NCBI GenBank assembly: GCA_037443425.1
Contig: JBBIOI010000004.1
Location: 7,330 to 71,329, forward strand
DNA: 64,000 bases
Direction of reading: 5' to 3'
Source: JBBIOI01 sp037443425
GTDB taxonomy: Bacteria; Desulfobacterota; BSN033; UBA1163
Shown: one piece after another, positions 8,247 to 16,383 of the stretch
Layout of the letters: every line of letters starts with the position of its first letter
Position numbering within the stretch: the first letter of the stretch is position 1
The notes under the pieces: generated by a model
What the model saw: only the letters and a program-made list of their open reading frames with translations
Databases searched by the model: none
What the model was told of the DNA's origin: nothing
Translations under genes and position numbers: made by a program

Positions 8247-8462
8247 ATGGCCACACCCGTAACTGTGCCAATGGTTGGAAAGATCGTTTCAGTATCAGTA
8301 AAGGTAGGTGATAAGGTAGAAGAGAATGATCAGGTGGCTGTTTTAGAGGCAATGAAGATGGAGATGCCTGTTGTAGCACCCGTGGGAGGCACAATAAAAG
8401 AGGTTTGTGTAAAACCAGGACAAGAAGTTGAGGCAGAGGCTGTTATAGCTATTATTGAATAG
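8247..8462 (+). CDS. Biotin carboxyl carrier / biotinyl domain protein
   Basis: 71 aa when started at the ATG at 8247, which has an ideal AAGGAGG site; a TTG eight codons upstream is less likely. The protein is essentially a single biotinyl domain (MVGKIVSVSVKVGDKV, EAMKMEMP with the biotinylated Lys, PGQEVEAEAVI). It lies 29 nt after the acyl-CoA dehydrogenase. Such free carriers serve glutaconyl-CoA or methylmalonyl-CoA decarboxylases and acyl-CoA carboxylases. No carboxyltransferase or biotin carboxylase gene lies in the window. Confidence 0.9.
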   Translation: MATPVTVPMVGKIVSVSVKVGDKVEENDQVAVLEAMKMEMPVVAPVGGTIKEVCVKPGQEVEAEAVIAIIE

Positions 8463-8480
8463 CTATAAGGGGCTTAAGGG

Positions 8481-8939
8481 ATGAAAGAGGATTTTTTATC
8501 ACAGGTTAAAATAAGACCAATAAGTGTTAATGATTTGGATTCAATTGTAGAGATAGAGAGAAAGATTTTAGGCAAGGCGAGAAGGGACTATTGGAAAAAT
8601 AAGCTGGAAGATTCTAATAAGAGATATCCTCTTTCTTCCCTTGTTGCCGAATACAATGAAAAAGTTATAGGGTTTATAGTTGGCGAGGTAAGTGGCTGGG
8701 AATTTGGTGTACCAGATACAGTTGCTTGGATAAGCACCATTGGGGTGGATCCACAATATCAACATAAAGGTGTTGCCAGAAAGCTGGGACAAGAATTCAT
8801 TAAGAATCTTAAATCATTTGGAGTTACAATTGTATATACACTCGTAAATTGGAATGATTGGGATTTATTAAAATTTTTCAGAAATATGGGCTTTTCAAGA
8901 GGAGGGGAAATGATAAACCTCGAGCTTAAGCTTGATTAG
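8481..8939 (+). CDS. GNAT family N-acetyltransferase (RimI-like)
   Basis: 152 aa. The acetyl-CoA-binding motif is in IGVDPQYQHKGVARKLGQEF (a Q-x-x-G-x-A type loop, about residues 93-112), and the fold's later strand ends in FFRNMGFSRGG. It is closest in pattern to RimI-like protein acetyltransferases. It sits 18 nt after the biotin carrier, in the same direction, preceded by AAGGGG. In anaerobic aromatic degraders GNAT proteins beside acyl-CoA genes may modify CoA-ligases or dehydrogenases on lysine; that is inference only. Confidence 0.82.
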   Translation: MKEDFLSQVKIRPISVNDLDSIVEIERKILGKARRDYWKNKLEDSNKRYPLSSLVAEYNEKVIGFIVGEVSGWEFGVPDTVAWISTIGVDPQYQHKGVARKLGQEFIKNLKSFGVTIVYTLVNWNDWDLLKFFRNMGFSRGGEMINLELKLD

Positions 8940-8950
8940 TCTCCTTAATT

Positions 8951-8975
8951 TATCCCTCCTCGAGGGTATTTTTAT
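8951..8975 (+). terminator. Weak Rho-independent terminator after the GNAT gene
   Basis: CCCTC-ctc-GAGGG is followed by TATTTTTATATT. The stem is only 5 bp, so termination would be partial. It separates the acyl-CoA dehydrogenase/biotin/GNAT set from the SDR gene. Confidence 0.35.
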
Positions 8976-9121
8976 ATTATAGATTATCTAACCTTCAATT
9001 CGTTCCCAAAAGATTTATTCAGGGAGCGGGGCACAATTAACAGAAAAATTTCTTGTATTTTTCAGGGAATTTTGGTAATTTAAGAATATTTGAGAATATA
9101 TTCACAAGAGGAGGGATTTTA

Positions 9122-9877
9122 ATGGGAAGGCTTGAAAATAAGGTAGCGGTTGTAACAGGAGGAAGTAGAGGGATTGGAAGGGCAATATGTTTAGCATTTG
9201 CAAAAGAAGGAGCGGACGTTGTTGTAAATTATGCGACAAAGGAACAATCTGCCCAAGAGGTAGTTGATATTATAAAGCAGATGGGAAGAAGGGCTCTATC
9301 TGTAAAAGGGAATGTAGCGGTTAAACAAGATGTCGAGAAGATTATTAAAACAGCTATTGATAATTTCGGTAAGATTGACATCCTTGTAAATAATGCAGGC
9401 GCTGTAAGACCAAACATGCTTCATAAAATGACAGAGGAACAGTGGAACGAGGTCTTAGATATTCACTTAAAAGGGCCATTTCTATGTATTCAGGAAGCTG
9501 CTAAGTATATGATGGAGAAGCGAAGTGGTAAGATAATTAATGTAACATCACAGGCAGGGATTGCCGGCACCAAAGGTCAGATAAATTATAGTTCTGCAAA
9601 GGGTGGAATAATTGCACTTACAAAATCTGCAGCAAGGGAACTTGCTCCTTATGGAATAACAGTAAATGTAGTGTCTCCGGGTTATGTAAGTACAGAGATG
9701 ACCGAGAAGATAAGGACAGATCCAAAACTTAAGGAGATATACACTGGAAGGATTCTGCTTGGAAGGTTTGCCGAGCCAGAAGAGGTTGCTCCAATGTTCG
9801 TCTTTTTAGCATCAGATGAGGCAAATTATATTACTGGTCAACTATTTTGCGTTGATGGTGGATTAGGCTTAACTTAA
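9122..9877 (+). CDS. Short-chain dehydrogenase/reductase (FabG-like 3-oxoacyl reductase family)
   Basis: 251 aa from the ATG at 9122, which follows AGGAGGG at good distance; an ATG 23 codons upstream lacks a site and adds no conserved residues. Classical SDR motifs are TGGSRGIG (NAD(P)-binding, residues 12-19), NNAG (about 90), the catalytic Ser (VTSQAG), YSSAK (Tyr/Lys) and the PG-containing loop after it. FabG-like SDRs interconvert 3-hydroxyacyl and 3-oxoacyl thioesters. Position just upstream of had and oah suggests a role in oxidising a hydroxyacyl-CoA of the ring-cleavage route, but fatty-acid synthesis cannot be excluded. Confidence 0.87.
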   Translation: MGRLENKVAVVTGGSRGIGRAICLAFAKEGADVVVNYATKEQSAQEVVDIIKQMGRRALSVKGNVAVKQDVEKIIKTAIDNFGKIDILVNNAGAVRPNMLHKMTEEQWNEVLDIHLKGPFLCIQEAAKYMMEKRSGKIINVTSQAGIAGTKGQINYSSAKGGIIALTKSAARELAPYGITVNVVSPGYVSTEMTEKIRTDPKLKEIYTGRILLGRFAEPEEVAPMFVFLASDEANYITGQLFCVDGGLGLT

Positions 9878-9921
9878 GTAAACCAAATTTTTTGATCTTT
9901 ACTTTAAAAAAGGGGGTGATC

Positions 9922-10017
9922 GTGAAAAGAGTTTTAAATAGTTATGGAATTAATCAAAGGGTCTTTATTAAAAAAGAAAGGGGTGATTTAAATGAAAGGT
10001 ATTCCAGAAAAGATTGA
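9922..10017 (+). CDS. Possible 31-codon ORF overlapping the had start
   Basis: A GTG at 9922 follows AGGGGGTGATC and opens a 31-codon frame ending in TGA at 10017, 26 nt inside had. The peptide is basic and unremarkable. The upstream site resembles the had ribosome site (AAAGGGGTGATT), suggesting either a local duplication or a short coupled ORF. Nothing else supports coding. Confidence 0.2.
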   Translation: MKRVLNSYGINQRVFIKKERGDLNERYSRKD

Positions 10018-11104
10018 GACTTGGCAGATGGTTCAGCCTACAACAAAGGATAAAGACACAGGTGAGGTCAAGCCAGGAAAGCTTGTAAAGACGTCAATTC
10101 CGGTGCCTCAGCTTGCTCCTGATGAAGTCCTTGTAAAAGTTGCAGGTTGTGGGGTTTGTCATACTGACCTTGGCTATTTTTATGATGGTGTACCAACGGT
10201 GCAGAAGCCTCCATTAACCCTCGGTCATGAGATCAGTGGTGTTGTTGTTGCAGGAGATGAAAAGTGGATAGGTAAAGAGGTGATTGTTCCAGCGGTTATG
10301 CCATGTCGGAAATGTATACTATGTAAAACAGGAAGGGGAAATAGGTGTTTAGCCCAGAAGATGCCTGGCAATAGCCTCGGCATTTATGGTGGATTCTCAA
10401 GCCACATTCCAGTGCCATCAATAGACCTCTGCGAGGTAAAGAATCGTGGAGATATTCCGCTTGAGCATTTAGCAGTGGTTGCCGATGCAGTAACAACCCC
10501 CTATCAAGCAGCCAAAAGGGCAGATCTTCAACCTGGTGATAATGTGATTGTGATAGGAATTACTGGAGGGGTTGGAGTCTATATGGGACAAACTGCAAAG
10601 GCCCTGGGTGCAAAGACTGTTATCGGAATTGGTAGAAATCCTGAAAAACTTCAAAGGGCATTAAGCTATGGAGCAGATTATGTGATCAATGCCCAGGATA
10701 AACAGATCAAGGATATCAGAAATGAATTCAGAGATATCTGTAAAAAGGCAGGTGTAGAGGCAGGTTTTGGCTGGAAGATTTTTGAAGTGACAGGGACAAA
10801 GGCTGGTCAGGAAATGGCGCTTGAGCTTCTTTCTTTTACCGGGAAATTGATTATTATAGGTTATGGAATGGCAAAGAATGAGTACATGTTTTCAAGACTC
10901 ATGGCCTTTGATGCAGAGATAATAGGGACGTGGGGATGTCTGCCAGAATATTATCCTGTTGTACTTGATATGGTACTTAAAAAGAAGATCGATATCGCAC
11001 CATTTGTAGAGACAAGACCAATGAGTAAGATTGAATCAGTTTTTGAAGAGGTCCATAAGGCTGGTTCTCCTGCAAAGAGGATTGTTCTTACACCTGATTT
11101 TTAA
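9992..11104 (+). CDS. had: 6-hydroxycyclohex-1-ene-1-carbonyl-CoA dehydrogenase
   Basis: 370 aa, zinc-type medium-chain alcohol dehydrogenase. The catalytic zinc site is GCGVCHTDLGYF and LGHE, the structural zinc loop is CRKCILCKTGRGNRC (C-x2-C-x2-C-x7-C), and the NAD fold shows GITGGVGVYMGQTA. The N-terminal PxxIETWQMVQP stretch and the overall pattern are those of the Had/BamQ enzyme that oxidises the 6-hydroxy ring intermediate to 6-oxocyclohex-1-ene-1-carbonyl-CoA with NAD. The neighbouring oah and dch genes give strong support. An AAAGGGGTGA site precedes the ATG. Confidence 0.92.
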   Translation: MKGIPEKIETWQMVQPTTKDKDTGEVKPGKLVKTSIPVPQLAPDEVLVKVAGCGVCHTDLGYFYDGVPTVQKPPLTLGHEISGVVVAGDEKWIGKEVIVPAVMPCRKCILCKTGRGNRCLAQKMPGNSLGIYGGFSSHIPVPSIDLCEVKNRGDIPLEHLAVVADAVTTPYQAAKRADLQPGDNVIVIGITGGVGVYMGQTAKALGAKTVIGIGRNPEKLQRALSYGADYVINAQDKQIKDIRNEFRDICKKAGVEAGFGWKIFEVTGTKAGQEMALELLSFTGKLIIIGYGMAKNEYMFSRLMAFDAEIIGTWGCLPEYYPVVLDMVLKKKIDIAPFVETRPMSKIESVFEEVHKAGSPAKRIVLTPDF

Positions 11105-11138
11105 ATAAGATAAATTAAACTTAGAAAGGAGGATGTTT

Positions 11139-12287
11139 ATGTCACTTGAGTGGATGCCAAGAGAGCATGAAATAAAAAACCATGATAGATATGGTTCAGA
11201 ACACTGGGGCACAGAGGCCCCGTGCACGGTTTATGAGAAGAAGCCACTTAAAGATCCTAAAGGAAATGATGTAAAAGGTCTCTATGTTTCATGGATTAGA
11301 TTAAATAATCCTGCACAGTATAATTCATATACTACCGAGATGGTAAAGGGTGTTATCGCAGGTTTTGAAAATGCCTCAACAGACCGTTCTGTTGTTGCAG
11401 TTGTATTTACAGGTACAGGTCCATATGCCTTCTGCACAGGTGGAAATACGAAAGAATATTCAGAATATTATAGCAAGAGGCCTGAAGAGTATGGGGCATA
11501 CATGGAATTGTTCAACAATATGGTAGACTCCATTTTAATGTGTAAAAAGCCTGTTATCTGCCGGGTAAACGGGATGAGGGTTGCAGGGGGGCAAGAAATT
11601 GGGACTGCTTGCGACCTAACAATTGCTTCTGACCTTGCAATCTTTGGACAGGCAGGACCTCGACATGGATCAGCACCAGTAGGTGGAGCATCTGATTTTC
11701 TGCCATGGTTCTTATCAATTGAGGATGCAATGTGGAGCTGTATTAGCTGTGAAATGTGGTCAGCCTATAAGATGTGGAGAAAAGGGCTTATTACGAAATG
11801 TGTTCCAGTATTAAAGGATGAGAATGGAAACTGGGTAAGAAATCCACAGGTTATAACTGACACTTATATAAAAGATGGAGAAATTGTATATGGAGAATTC
11901 AAAACCGGAGACGAATATAAAAAGGCTCGGGAATGGGTAAATAATAAGCTTAAAAATAATGAGTATGACTTTTCCCTTTTGGATGCGGAAATAGATAAGA
12001 TTGTGTGGACATTTGCAAATCTGTTCCCTGGATGTTTGATGATGTCTATTGATGGAATTAGAAATAAGAAAAAGTTCTTCTGGGATCAGATGAAGAACCC
12101 GAATCGTCACTGGCTTGCAGCGAATATGATGGGTGAGGCATTCCTCGGGTTCGGTGCATTCAATACAAAGAAGATAACGGGTGCTGATACAATCGATTTT
12201 ATTAAATACAGACAGAACATAGCGGAAGGAAAACTTTTGGATGAGGCCTTCTTTGAAGAGGTATTGGCCAAGCCTCAGAAAAAGTAA
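11139..12287 (+). CDS. oah: 6-oxocyclohex-1-ene-1-carbonyl-CoA hydrolase (ring-opening)
   Basis: 382 aa from the ATG at 11139; an ATG two codons earlier touches the AGGAGG site and is too close. This long crotonase-family member has WMPREHEIKNHDRYGSEHWG at the N-terminus, FCTGGNTKEYSEYY, GMRVAGGQEIG (oxyanion region) and an extended C-terminal part (to KPQKK), the pattern of BamA/Oah, the signature enzyme of anaerobic benzoyl-CoA degradation. It adds water and hydrolytically opens the ring to a 3-hydroxypimelyl-CoA product. It follows had by 34 nt. Confidence 0.95.
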   Translation: MSLEWMPREHEIKNHDRYGSEHWGTEAPCTVYEKKPLKDPKGNDVKGLYVSWIRLNNPAQYNSYTTEMVKGVIAGFENASTDRSVVAVVFTGTGPYAFCTGGNTKEYSEYYSKRPEEYGAYMELFNNMVDSILMCKKPVICRVNGMRVAGGQEIGTACDLTIASDLAIFGQAGPRHGSAPVGGASDFLPWFLSIEDAMWSCISCEMWSAYKMWRKGLITKCVPVLKDENGNWVRNPQVITDTYIKDGEIVYGEFKTGDEYKKAREWVNNKLKNNEYDFSLLDAEIDKIVWTFANLFPGCLMMSIDGIRNKKKFFWDQMKNPNRHWLAANMMGEAFLGFGAFNTKKITGADTIDFIKYRQNIAEGKLLDEAFFEEVLAKPQKK

Positions 12288-12303
12288 GGCTTAAAGAGAT
12301 ATT

Positions 12304-12349
12304 AAATGATACCCTTTGGGTTTAAGATTTTACCCAAAGGGTATCATTT
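12304..12349 (+). terminator. 18-bp perfect stem-loop between oah and dch
   Basis: AAATGATACCCTTTGGGT and ACCCAAAGGGTATCATTT pair perfectly over 18 bp around a 10-nt loop, followed by TAACTATTTTT. The T-run is interrupted, so it could be an inefficient terminator, an RNA-processing site or an mRNA-stability element lowering dch relative to oah. Confidence 0.6.
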
Positions 12350-12394
12350 TAACTATTTTTGAACAGCCTTTTTTACGAAAGGAGGTGTATTGAG

Positions 12395-13162
12395 ATGGAA
12401 TTTAAATTTATTAAGACCTCTGAAAAAGACGGAATTTATAATATCATACTTAATCGGCCTCCACTTAATTGGCTCAATATTGAAATGATGGATGAGATTA
12501 ATAAATACCTTGAGAGCTTAAAGGCCGCAAAAACTCAAAAGCTACTTGTAATTTCTGCAGAGGGTAAAGCCTTTTCAGTGGGAGTAGAGGTGGCTGACCA
12601 TTTAGGCGATAAGGCAGAGAGGATGATTGAGACATTCCATAAGATGTTTAGATTATTAGATGAGATAAAGATTCCATCTCTGGCAGTGGTTAATGGATCT
12701 GCTTTGGGAGGGGGATGTGAGCTTGCACTTTATTGTGATATGGTAATTGCCTCAGATAGGGCAAAGTTTGGGCAACCAGAGATTCAGGTTGGAGTTTTTC
12801 CACCTATAGCCGCCCTTATTTTTCCAAGGATCATCGGTCGTAAAAAGGCAATGGAATTGATCCTTACTGGAGAAACAATCAGCGCTCAAGATGCATTAAG
12901 TATAGGATTGATCAATAAAGTTGTACCAGAGGCCTCTCTTCAACAGGAGGTTGAAGGATTCGTAGATAAGTTTAAAAAACTGAGTGGTGTGGTACTAAGG
13001 ATAGCAAAAGAGGCCACCCTTTCAGGTTTAAATGACGATATTGAAAAGGGTCTTAGGACAATCGAAAGGATTTATCTTAACAATTTAATGAAGACCTGCG
13101 ATACGGTTGAGGGGTTGAAGGCATTCTTAGAAAAAAGAAAGCCTGAATGGAAAGAGGAGTAA
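12395..13162 (+). CDS. dch: Cyclohexa-1,5-dienecarbonyl-CoA hydratase
   Basis: 255 aa from the ATG at 12395, which follows AAAGGAGGTG; the upstream ATG at 12359 has no site. Crotonase fold: ILNRPPLNWLNIEMMDEI, oxyanion-hole segments EGKAFSVGVEVADHL and GSALGGGCELALYCD, and FGQPEIQVGVFPP replacing the usual second-Glu loop, as in Dch/BamR proteins. It hydrates the dienoyl-CoA made by benzoyl-CoA reductase to 6-hydroxycyclohex-1-ene-1-carbonyl-CoA, the substrate of Had. No promoter is seen after the 18-bp hairpin, so it is probably read through from upstream. Confidence 0.9.
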   Translation: MEFKFIKTSEKDGIYNIILNRPPLNWLNIEMMDEINKYLESLKAAKTQKLLVISAEGKAFSVGVEVADHLGDKAERMIETFHKMFRLLDEIKIPSLAVVNGSALGGGCELALYCDMVIASDRAKFGQPEIQVGVFPPIAALIFPRIIGRKKAMELILTGETISAQDALSIGLINKVVPEASLQQEVEGFVDKFKKLSGVVLRIAKEATLSGLNDDIEKGLRTIERIYLNNLMKTCDTVEGLKAFLEKRKPEWKEE

Positions 13163-13170
13163 AATAATCC

Positions 13171-13193
13171 GGGGAGGCTTTAAGAACCTCCCC
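13171..13193. terminator. Bidirectional terminator between dch and livK
   Basis: GGGGAGG and CCTCCCC enclose a short loop, with two extra A-T pairs after a bulged C. T-rich tracts follow on both strands (AATTTTTC on plus, ATTATTTT on minus). It lies between the convergent stops of dch and the leftward operon's last gene. Confidence 0.55.
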
Positions 13194-13206
13194 AGATGGA
13201 ATTTTT

Positions 13207-14430
13207 CTATCTTTTATCCCAGGGTGGTGCCAGTTTTAATTCACCAACTGCAATATCTTTGGGCCAAATCTGGATATTTCTTCCATCCTGCCACTGACGG
13301 AATCCATATTTAATGATTGCTGACCCATTTTCTCTAAACTTTATCGGACCCCTTACGGTCATCATCTCTACTTTGCCTATCGTGTCACGAAGTTTCTCTC
13401 TATCAAGGGTTCCAGCCATCTCAATTGCCTTTGCAAGGATTTGAACTGCCGCATAGGCACATCCAACTGGAATACCAATACTCTTGACGCCTGGGTGTTT
13501 TTCTCTATATTCCTTAACAACTCTATCATTCCCAGGATACTTCATGCTTTCATCCCAGTTCCCGTCCGATATGATATAATTCGCATCTTTGCCCATTGCA
13601 TCCCAGTATGTGCTGAGATCAGGGCCTCTGATGAATACTGTTACCTTCGGTGCATAGTTGAGCTCTTTCATCTGTTTAACGATAACAATACTTTGAGGAG
13701 GAGTTGGAACTGAAAAGACGGCTTCAGCTCCTGCAGATTTAAGGTCCATAATCAATGATGAAAAGTCCCTTGTAGGTGGGGCGTATTTTAAATCAGCAAC
13801 AATTGTATATCCCCTTTTCTTTGCCATATCTCTTATATATGCGCCACACTCCTTGCCCCAATCAACCTGAAGTTCCATATGACCTAATTTCTGGGGTCTT
13901 TGCTCCTTTGGTATGGAGTCAAGGAGGTCAAAAAATGTTGTAACCTGGTCGTAAGCCTGAGAAAAGGGAACAAAAATATAACGATACCCTTTCTTAAATG
14001 GGGCTTCTGCAGCAACTGTTACACCTATCCATGGGACCCTATTCTTTTCAGCTGTCGCCATTCCTACCACGTTCAAATCACTTGAAAATCCACCAAGATA
14101 GGCTACCACCTTATCAACAGTATTTAATTTATCAAGTCTTGTTGTAGTCTTTACAGAATCTGATTCATCATCAAGGACAATAAGTTCGATAGGTAGTTTT
14201 TTATTATACTCTTTTACAAATATTCCACCTGCATCATTAATATGTTTTATTGCGATATCATAACCTGCCTTTACATCCTTTCCGCCTGCTGCCATAGCAC
14301 CTGTTAAGGCAATAACAGCTCCAATCTTTATAGAGGAAGGAGCTTCTGCTGCAGTTGATAAATTAAAAGGTATGAAAGTAATTAAGGTAATTAATAATAT
14401 TAGCCCTCTTATCAGCCCTTTTTTTAACAT
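13207..14430 (-). CDS. livK: ABC transporter substrate-binding protein, branched-chain amino acid/aromatic acid type (LivK-like)
   Basis: 407 aa with a Sec signal peptide (MLKKGLIRGLILLITLITF, cleavage near AAEA). The mature protein shows the Peripla_BP_6 start IKIGAVIALTGAMAAGGKDVKAGYD. It is the periplasmic receptor for the permease and ATPase genes transcribed just before it (livGFHM). LivK-type receptors in aromatic degraders often bind benzoate-like acids rather than leucine; the metabolic company here supports that but does not prove it. The gene has its own AAAGGAGG site and is separated from livM by 127 nt. Confidence 0.9.
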   Translation of the reverse strand: MLKKGLIRGLILLITLITFIPFNLSTAAEAPSSIKIGAVIALTGAMAAGGKDVKAGYDIAIKHINDAGGIFVKEYNKKLPIELIVLDDESDSVKTTTRLDKLNTVDKVVAYLGGFSSDLNVVGMATAEKNRVPWIGVTVAAEAPFKKGYRYIFVPFSQAYDQVTTFFDLLDSIPKEQRPQKLGHMELQVDWGKECGAYIRDMAKKRGYTIVADLKYAPPTRDFSSLIMDLKSAGAEAVFSVPTPPQSIVIVKQMKELNYAPKVTVFIRGPDLSTYWDAMGKDANYIISDGNWDESMKYPGNDRVVKEYREKHPGVKSIGIPVGCAYAAVQILAKAIEMAGTLDREKLRDTIGKVEMMTVRGPIKFRENGSAIIKYGFRQWQDGRNIQIWPKDIAVGELKLAPPWDKR

Positions 14431-14493
14431 ACTAACCTCCTTTCAAATTAGATTTTTTATGAATTTACTCTTTTAAAAACTATGATATTACTT

Positions 14494-14510
14494 TTACATT
14501 CACCTCCTTT
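14494..14510 (-). promoter_or_regulatory. Orphan Shine-Dalgarno with ATG-TAA minimal ORF upstream of livK
   Basis: On the minus strand AAAGGAGGTG (14510-14501) is followed by ATG at 14499-14497 and immediately TAA. No gene starts here; livK begins about 65 nt later with its own site. It may be a ribosome loading or stalling element, or the remnant of a gene start. Confidence 0.3.
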
Positions 14511-14557
14511 CTTTTATGCGAACCTATTTAAAACCTACAAATTCTTCTAAAAACTTA

Positions 14558-15508
14558 TTATTGAAACGTCTCTTTTACCATTATGGATGTTCTTTTCTTT
14601 AAAATCTTAAGCTTTGCAATCCCTATAATCCCTTTAGGTAGGAATAAAACTATAAAGATAAAAACAATCCCGAAGATTAAAACATTCATCTGGCCCAGGC
14701 TAATGGCAAATAATTCTTTTAAGATCACGAAGCAGATAGATCCAATAATCGGTCCAACAACAGTTCCAGCACCTCCTATGAAGGATATTAAGACTGGATC
14801 AAAAGACCATCCCAACTCAAAAGGTACATAGTAATAATAACTTGCAACATAATATGAGAACAAAGCTCCGCCAAGACCTGCGATCAGGGTGCTAAGTGTC
14901 ATTGAAATCACTTTGTACTTAAATATGTTTATGCCGATAGCCTCTGCTGAGTCCTCATCTTCACGGATACAAACCAAGGCAAGTCCAAGTTTTGAATGGG
15001 TTAGGGCAATCACCACCAGGACAGAGATCGTAGCGACAACTAAGGCCATATAGTAAATTGGGACAAGGCTATATTTTGATAGAAATTCCTGAGGAGAAAA
15101 ACTTACACCAGGGAGTAAATTTTGCACTGTAATGATTGCAATCATGGATAAGGCAAGTGTCCCTATAGCAAAATAGTGTCCTCTCAATTTGAAGCTTGGA
15201 AATCCAATAATTGATGCAAGTATAAGGGATGATGCTGAACTTGCTAAAAGTGCCAAATAAGGAGGAAATCCTGATGACCATAGGTAACGAAATACAAGTG
15301 CAGCAATACCAAAGAATGTGGAATGGCCAAGACTTATTTGCCCTGTAAATCCGCCGAGTATATTCCAGCTCTGTGAAAGTACAATGTAAAGGCATATGAG
15401 GATAATTAAGTTAAGTATGTATCCCTTTTTTATAATAAGAGGAAGGAGAGCAAAGATAATCGAAATAATAAATAGGGTTAAGATTTCTTTTATAAATTTA
15501 TTTTTCAT
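14558..15508 (-). CDS. livM: ABC transporter permease LivM
   Basis: 316 aa, about eight to nine hydrophobic segments. The family signature region LGGFTGQISLGHSTFFGIAA (residues about 50-70) and the EAA-like cytoplasmic loop with CIREDEDSAEAIGIN are seen. Its start overlaps the livH stop as ATGA, so the two permease subunits are translationally coupled. Together with LivH it forms the inner-membrane channel. Confidence 0.92.
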   Translation of the reverse strand: MKNKFIKEILTLFIISIIFALLPLIIKKGYILNLIILICLYIVLSQSWNILGGFTGQISLGHSTFFGIAALVFRYLWSSGFPPYLALLASSASSLILASIIGFPSFKLRGHYFAIGTLALSMIAIITVQNLLPGVSFSPQEFLSKYSLVPIYYMALVVATISVLVVIALTHSKLGLALVCIREDEDSAEAIGINIFKYKVISMTLSTLIAGLGGALFSYYVASYYYYVPFELGWSFDPVLISFIGGAGTVVGPIIGSICFVILKELFAISLGQMNVLIFGIVFIFIVLFLPKGIIGIAKLKILKKRTSIMVKETFQ

Positions 15509-16377
15509 ACTTTTCTACCTGCCAACCCTCGAGGTCTGAACATCAGGATTAATACAAAAAGTATAAGTCCAAAAACTTCCCTATAAGACGTTCCAACAAG
15601 GTAAACCCCAGCAGCCTCGATAGCTCCAAGGATGATACCACCTAATAGAACACCTTTTATACTTCCAAAGCCAGCAAGGATCAAAACGATCAGTGCCTTA
15701 TTAGTAAGATCAAAAGAGATTGCAGGATTAAATGCATGAAGTGATGTTACAACACCAGGTATGGCTGCTAATGCAAATCCAATAGAGAATGCAATCAAAT
15801 ATACTTTATTTACATTGATACCCATAAGTATGGCTGCTTCGTAATCAAGCGAGACTGCACGAATGGCCTTGCCAAAATATGTCTTTGTTAGAAATAGATG
15901 AAGGGCAATTATAACAACTATTGCTAAGAAGAATCCACCAAGTCCAATAAATGGAAGACGAACCCCAAATAGTTGTATAACCTTCCCAGTATAAAATGTG
16001 GTCACTGCCCTTTCATCTGCTGTCCAGAGTAGGATCGCAAGATTTGAAGATATCAATAAGAGCCCAAAAGATATTAGCAATGAGTTCTTGATCTTTTCTC
16101 CCTCAGGGTATTTCATCAGCCATTGATACAGGATTTTAAATATAATCAAGCCAATCAAGAAAAAGAGTGGAGTTACAACGAATATGAATAGGAATGGATC
16201 GAAGCGTGTATAAAAGAATGCCCAGAATGTAGTATATGCTGCAAGCATTATAAGTGCTCCATGGGCAACCATGAGGTAATTCATAACCCCGTAGATTAAG
16301 GATAGACCAAGGGCAACAAGTCCGTATAATGCACCATTCAATATCCCATAGCTAAATATTTGAGCAATATGTAACAT
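15505..16377 (-). CDS. livH: ABC transporter permease LivH
   Basis: 290 aa integral membrane protein. It begins ILNGALYGLVALGLSLIYGVMN, characteristic of LivH, and has the cytoplasmic loop TYFGKAIRAVSLDYEAAILMGIN that contacts the ATPases. It lies 6 nt after livF and overlaps livM by 4 nt. It pairs with LivM in the permease. Confidence 0.92.
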   Translation of the reverse strand: MLHIAQIFSYGILNGALYGLVALGLSLIYGVMNYLMVAHGALIMLAAYTTFWAFFYTRFDPFLFIFVVTPLFFLIGLIIFKILYQWLMKYPEGEKIKNSLLISFGLLLISSNLAILLWTADERAVTTFYTGKVIQLFGVRLPFIGLGGFFLAIVVIIALHLFLTKTYFGKAIRAVSLDYEAAILMGINVNKVYLIAFSIGFALAAIPGVVTSLHAFNPAISFDLTNKALIVLILAGFGSIKGVLLGGIILGAIEAAGVYLVGTSYREVFGLILFVLILMFRPRGLAGRKV

Positions 16378-16383
16378 CGGTAT

